NCBI GenBank assembly: GCA_002682825.1
Contig: NOKP01000004.1
Location: forward strand, 1,671,607-1,735,606
Length of the DNA stretch: 64,000 nucleotides
Source of the DNA: Neonectria sp. B-13
Lineage: Eukaryota; Ascomycota; Sordariomycetes; Hypocreales; Nectriaceae
Direction of reading: 5' to 3'
How positions within the stretch are numbered: position 1 is the stretch's first letter; each line of letters starts with the position of its first letter. Below, piece after piece: positions 60,101-64,000 of the stretch. Under the pieces are notes generated by a model. The model ran no database searches. It had not been told where the DNA came from and worked only from the letters and a program-made list of their open reading frames with translations. Made by a program: the position numbers and the translations under genes.

Positions 60101-60619
60101 ATGGCTGCGCCGCCGTCTCCTAGGACGAGCTCTTCTCCCGACAAACCTGTGCAGCTCGGTACTCCGAAAACCGACGATGTTCCTAAGTTCGTCCTCCCTC
60201 TAGAGGATGACTCGAGTCTCGACGCTAAGACCTCCTTGTCTGGCACTGAGGCTTTCCACTCAGCCCGCTCTTCGCCGCGGGGGGGATCGCAAGTCCCAGT
60301 TGACTTGACTACCGAGACGCCGACCAATTCCATCGGGAGCACATCGAACCAGCGATCTCGACCGGTTTTCGTCCATAAACTGTCGAGCTCGCCGCCCAAC
60401 GCTCACTCGACTAGCTCTCCGCGTCAGGGACTCAAAAGGGACAGGCCGACATCCCCAGAAGTCACATTCGTTGCCGCCGTTTCACCCGAGTCAGCCCTTG
60501 TCCAGCGGCGAGGGCTGAAGTTGTCTCAAAAAGTCCTCCCTTCCATCGAAAGTGACAAGTCCACCACCAGCGGGCCACAATACGACGGAATTGACCGGTC
60601 TTTCCGCGTGTCATCCTAA
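57185..60619 (+). CDS. ULP2-like SUMO protease (C48 family), exact 5' end uncertain
   Basis: Nuclear SUMO-chain deconjugating cysteine protease. Well-supported exons are 57323-58488 and 58546-60619 (intron GTAAGT/TTCAG, branch ACTAATAAC), about 1079 residues. An acceptor at GGGATAG (57322) with a CTAAC branch shows an upstream exon exists. Frame-consistent choices are exon 57185-57250 (donor GTGACA), the same exon from ATG 57077, or ATG 57259 with donor GTTGGT; I list 57185. A PH-like region is at about 285-380 (EGIPQYLPWLEIQRSKVSVIY, LAIQFKSVQDVPPFICWL). The protease domain has WHRSLVYP, LNDNLISFYFRYL, the His in NENMHWYLAIIYN, the Asp in IITLDSLGG, and Gln plus Cys in EQDNYCDCGVFLLGY. An insert of about 95 residues between the His and Asp motifs is typical of Ulp2/SENP6-7 rather than Ulp1. 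The C-terminal 250 residues are Ser/Pro-rich. Confidence 0.9.
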
Positions 60620-61084
60620 CCTCGCCTCCAATGCATCGAGGCGTATGGTCTACCACACCTTGGTATGCGTTCATGATGTTTTTTTCTCGGACATAAGGCG
60701 TGAATAGACAGTTGCTGTAAGCGATGATTAGTAAGAAGAGAATAGTGCGTGAGTTTAAGGCGCTAAGGGTTTGCATCGATGCATCAGTGGATAATCGCGA
60801 GAACTTGACGGGGGAGCGCGTTGCTGTGTGGCATTTCGGCAACTTGCGCTGAGGGAGGCAACGTCTTGTAATGCAATGAGCACATTGCGAAATGAAATAC
60901 ACATCACGCATCTTTCTTTCTCCACCTTCATGACCCTGTGACTAGGTCTGGGGAGTTTCATGAACATCTCGATTAATGTTACGAGTACACGAGCTTGGAA
61001 AATATGGTGATGGTATAATAGTAGTAGCATCGAGTGCAGTTCCCCGTTTTGGTAAGTCTATTGGCTCATTGTATGATTATACGC
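60620..61084. other. Convergent 3' intergenic, ULP2 / RRP9
   Basis: 465 bp between stops. No coding sequence or RNA is recognised. Confidence 0.5.
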
Positions 61085-62821
61085 TCATTCTTCACCCTCA
61101 TCAACCGAGCTCTCCTGCGCGCCATTCGTCGCCGGCCGCGATATCCTCGGAATCTCAAACACCAAGCCTCCATTTCGTCCGCCCTTCACCCGCGGCTGCC
61201 ACCTACCCAGCCGGTGCTGCAGCCCCACGGCCGCGACAACGCACAGCCCGTCCTTGCCACGATCGCCCCGTTCGAACAAGGCCAAGTCATTGATAATGCC
61301 CTTGATGGGGCCCCGCGAGCCGTCGTCGGCGGAGTGTTGCGGCGCCTCGTCAGGGGTAGAAAGGACGCCGACGGGTTCGATCTTGCGCCTGTCCTCGCTG
61401 AGCCTCCATACCCGGATGTGGCCGTCCCAGCTGCCGCTGATGATGACGTCGGAGTAGGGAATGGTCTTGAGGGCGGTGATCCAGCGTGGAGTCGGGGGCG
61501 GGATGGCCTTGGGACTCGGGTTCTGCTCGGCCGAGGCCTCTTCGGGGGTGAGTGGTGGGTCGAGTCCGTGGGCGGCGGATTCGATGTACATGGGCTTCTT
61601 CTTTGTAACGCTCCAGAGAGCGATTGCGCCGTTGTCGCTGCCGGTGACGAAAAGTTCGTCATCGATCATGGCTACGCGATCAACGCTGCCCTCGTGCAAC
61701 ATAGATCGAGGGTTCACGCCTGGTCGAGTCTTCTTGTCCACGGCACCGCCGCGAAATACAAGCTGCGTCTCTTCCATGACCTTCCAGAGACGAGCGGTGC
61801 GGTCGCGCGCGCCGACGCTGACACAGCGCTCCTGCGCCAGGGCGTCGACATCGACGACCTGGTCCTGGTGACCGAAAAGGGTCTCAACGTATGCCATCTC
61901 ATCTAGACTCCACACCTTAACCGTACGATCCTTGGAGCATGAGTAAAGCTGGTTGGTTCCTCTCCGGAACACCAAACCGGTGATGGCGTCTCTGTGATGG
62001 GTGAAGATCTTGATAGGCTTCAGGGTGGCGGCATCGTAGATGATGAGTTTGCGGTCCGCGCCGCCGGTGACGACGTATTTGCCATCCGGTGAAGCGGCAA
62101 CAGCCAAGATGTGATCGGTATGTCTCTGGTAGTCCTTGTCCTGGGACTTAGTCGTGGTTCCCTTTAACCATGTTTCCAACTCGGGCTGTTTCCTCGGCGG
62201 GGCTTGGGGCTTCTTGGGTTTTCGCTTCGTCGTCTGGGGATATTGATGTTGAGGCAGGTCTTGTGTCCTCCACTTTTGTACAATGAGATCTTTGGTTGTG
62301 GTGTAGATGTAGGGTGCGCAGGCGGCGATAGATGTGACGGCGTTGGTGTTGCTGCGGAAAAAAGTGCGAGAGGCCTTGTTAAATGCCAATTCGGAGGTCA
62401 ATTGGCGATATACCCGTCCTTTGGTCTCAGCAACGTCCTCTACAAGTCGTTCGGCGATCAGATCTCGGTCAATGTCGGCCGCATCGAATCCAGCTTCGTC
62501 CACGTGCTCCTTAACGTTCTCGAGATAGCGCTCGGCGAGGCGCAATCTCCGCTCCGCGGCAGTCTCTTCCTCCTCCTCCTCAGACTCGTCGTCGTCTGCC
62601 ACCTCGTTTGGGTCTGAGGCGCTGGCGTTGCTCTCATCATCCTCGGAGTCGCTGCCGGAGATGGACTCGTCTCGCTCGACTCGCTTCTTGGTGGGGCCGG
62701 CGGTCTTTGAAGAGGGTTTGGCGGCGGATTTTGAGGCAGCAAGTCTCTTCTTGGGTGGTTCGGGAGCCTCAGGTCGCTTGCGCTTCTTCTGGGCGCCGGG
62801 GACGGTGAAAAAAGACGACAT
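61085..62821 (-). CDS. rrp9: RRP9 (U3-55K), U3 snoRNP-specific WD40 protein
   Basis: Single-exon gene of 578 residues. Rrp9 binds the B/C motif of U3 snoRNA in the nucleolus and is part of the machinery for 18S pre-rRNA processing, alongside UTP13 elsewhere in this window. The N-terminus is Lys/Arg-rich with a nuclear-localisation-like KKRKRPEAPEPPKKR, followed by an acidic tract (DDDESEEEEEE). The conserved pre-propeller helix reads RLRLAERYLENVKEHVDE, then DRDLIAERLVEDVAETKGRVYRQL. Seven WD40-type repeats follow, such as GKYVVTGGADRKLIIYDA, YSCSKDRTVKVWSLDEM, SVGARDRTARLWKV, FVTGSDNGAIALWSV and ISGSWDGHIRVWRL. The length is close to yeast Rrp9 (573). It is divergent from PRE1. Confidence 0.95.
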   Translation of the reverse strand: MSSFFTVPGAQKKRKRPEAPEPPKKRLAASKSAAKPSSKTAGPTKKRVERDESISGSDSEDDESNASASDPNEVADDDESEEEEEETAAERRLRLAERYLENVKEHVDEAGFDAADIDRDLIAERLVEDVAETKGRVYRQLTSELAFNKASRTFFRSNTNAVTSIAACAPYIYTTTKDLIVQKWRTQDLPQHQYPQTTKRKPKKPQAPPRKQPELETWLKGTTTKSQDKDYQRHTDHILAVAASPDGKYVVTGGADRKLIIYDAATLKPIKIFTHHRDAITGLVFRRGTNQLYSCSKDRTVKVWSLDEMAYVETLFGHQDQVVDVDALAQERCVSVGARDRTARLWKVMEETQLVFRGGAVDKKTRPGVNPRSMLHEGSVDRVAMIDDELFVTGSDNGAIALWSVTKKKPMYIESAAHGLDPPLTPEEASAEQNPSPKAIPPPTPRWITALKTIPYSDVIISGSWDGHIRVWRLSEDRRKIEPVGVLSTPDEAPQHSADDGSRGPIKGIINDLALFERGDRGKDGLCVVAAVGLQHRLGRWQPRVKGGRNGGLVFEIPRISRPATNGAQESSVDEGEE

Positions 62822-63207
62822 GTTGACGACGCCGTGAGGGTTGGCTGGCTGCTCTCACGACTTGATCGTCCCGCCGCTGGAGATAAATTTCTAGGCCGTC
62901 TGAAAAAAAAGTTCAGTGACGGTGGGTCACGGAAAATCCAACAATGGTGCTTGGGCGGTGATGCAGCGAATGAGAGGCGGGCTTCTGGGTCCAGGTTTTT
63001 CCGGACCAGGCGGTAGAGGGCGGCACAATCCAGCAGCGGCGACAGAGCTCCCGGAGCCCGCTCGAGTCGACGCGCAGCGCTACAGCCTAACTGGAGCTTG
63101 CTTGGTTGCTGGACTTCAAGCAGGCTAACCACCGACAACGTCAAGACGACAACTCCTCCTTCTCCTCTACAACACTAACCGCCGCCGCAACTCACACAAT
63201 CGCCAAG
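62822..63207. promoter_or_regulatory. Bidirectional promoter region, RRP9 / PRE1
   Basis: 386 bp separate the two start codons. I searched by eye for the yeast proteasome control element GGTGGCAAA and did not find it. No other defined motif is claimed. Confidence 0.5.
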
Positions 63208-64000
63208 ATGTGAGCTTCTCCCGAGCTGCAGCTACGGCTGCAACTACGACGCAAAGCATCCGCTAACGTACCATGCGCAGGGAGGTATTGCTAGGAATCA
63301 CCGGAAAGGACTTCACCATCATCGCAGCTTCAAAGGCTGCGATGCGAGGCGCCACTATCCTCAAGGCCTCGGACGACAAGACCAGATCGCTCAACAAGCA
63401 CACCTTGATGGCGTTCTCCGGCGAGGCGGGTGACACAGGTACGTTTAGCATCGAAGTCTCGACTACGGCCAGCCCCCTCCGGACTGACGACTGACGTGCC
63501 CGCAGTGCAATTCGCCGAGTACATCCAACGAAATGCCCAACTCTATTCGATGCGCAACGAGTCCGACCTGTCGCCTTCTGGCCTGGCGCACTTTGTCCGC
63601 GGGGAGCTTGCCACGAGCTTGCGATCTCGCAAGCCCTACAACGTCAACCTCCTGATGGGCGGTGTTGACCCCATCACCGGCAAGCCGTCGCTCTACTGGC
63701 TGGACTACCTAGCAGCACTTGTCGATGTCCCCTACGCCGCGCATGGATACGCACAGTACGTTTTTCCTGGTCTCCAGATGGTTGGGAGCGGGGACCTAGC
63801 GAGGGGTGCCCTTTAATCGAAACCGGGACGAGAACTGACATGACGTCCCACAGATACTACTGCTTGTCGATTCTGGACAAGCACCACCACCCCGATATCA
63901 CACTCGGACAGGGAATTAAGCTCCTCAACATGTGCACGGATGAGCTGAAGAGGCGGTTACCGATCGACTTCAAGGGCATGGTAGTCAAGGCGGTCAAGGC
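63208..64000 (+). CDS. pre1: PRE1, 20S proteasome subunit beta-4 (3' end outside window)
   Basis: Non-catalytic beta-4 subunit of the 20S proteasome core. Exons are 63208-63209, 63281-63438, 63506-63755 and 63854 to the window end. The start codon is itself split: AT at 63208-63209, donor GTGAGC, branch GCTAAC, acceptor ATGCGCAG, then G. This gives [12 protein letters not shown], the family N-terminus, with no propeptide or catalytic Thr, as expected for beta-4. Using the unspliced ATG at 63273 would give MRREVLLG instead. Conserved stretches are [92 protein letters not shown] and [13 protein letters not shown]. Only the last few residues are missing. Confidence 0.96.

Noticed and set aside
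61034..61906. Plus-strand open frame of 290 codons opposite RRP9
   Set aside because: It is the complement of the RRP9 WD40 coding sequence, whose repeats are unmistakable.

Overview
The window is nuclear DNA of a filamentous ascomycete (Pezizomycotina), most likely a Sordariomycete. The genes are eukaryotic and single-copy in type. They carry short introns (about 45-90 nt) with GT..AG ends and CTAAC/CTGAC-like branch sites, and their protein sequences have the character of that class. I cannot name the genus from sequence alone. Exon structures below were worked out by hand. Wherever a full model is given, the exon lengths sum to a multiple of three and the spliced frame stays open, except where stated.

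Layout: MCM5 (3' part, +) at 1-960. A sparse 11-kb region follows, holding a decayed minus-strand gene (about 2.9-4.2 kb), a spliced minus-strand DUF6594-like membrane protein (6150-7217) and a minus-strand membrane protein of unknown function (10467-12449) with an in-frame TGA. Then UTP13 (+), SAD1/USP39-like (+), a class II eIF4E (-), LOC1 (+), an EHT1/EEB1-type alpha/beta hydrolase (-), a CTK1/CDK12-like kinase with an RS-rich N-terminus (+) and a serine-rich protein of unknown function (-, 5' end in a gap). PMP3 (-) and a 5-kb gene-poor stretch follow, then NRP1 (+), an F-box protein (-), HAT2 (-), XRN1 (+), SPC3 (-), a ULP2-like SUMO protease (+), RRP9 (-) and PRE1 (+, cut by the window end).

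Most genes are housekeeping. Two belong to the U3 snoRNP/SSU processome (UTP13, RRP9) and one to 60S assembly (LOC1). Others act in mRNA handling (SAD1 splicing factor, eIF4E2, NRP1, XRN1, CTK1), chromatin and replication (HAT2, MCM5), protein turnover (PRE1, ULP2, F-box) and secretion or membranes (SPC3, PMP3). This is ordinary eukaryotic gene order, not an operon. Many neighbours are convergent (LOC1/hydrolase, CTK1/serine-rich, XRN1/SPC3, ULP2/RRP9) or divergent (RRP9/PRE1, HAT2/XRN1).

I found no convincing new multi-gene system, biosynthetic cluster, intact transposon or tRNA/rRNA gene. The observations most worth checking are a short motif (GTACTYCGTAS) repeated in intergenic DNA, an in-frame TGA in a membrane-protein gene starting 38 bp from UTP13, a PRE1 start codon split by an intron, several tiny first coding exons, and two 100-N gaps each abutting a poly-G run.
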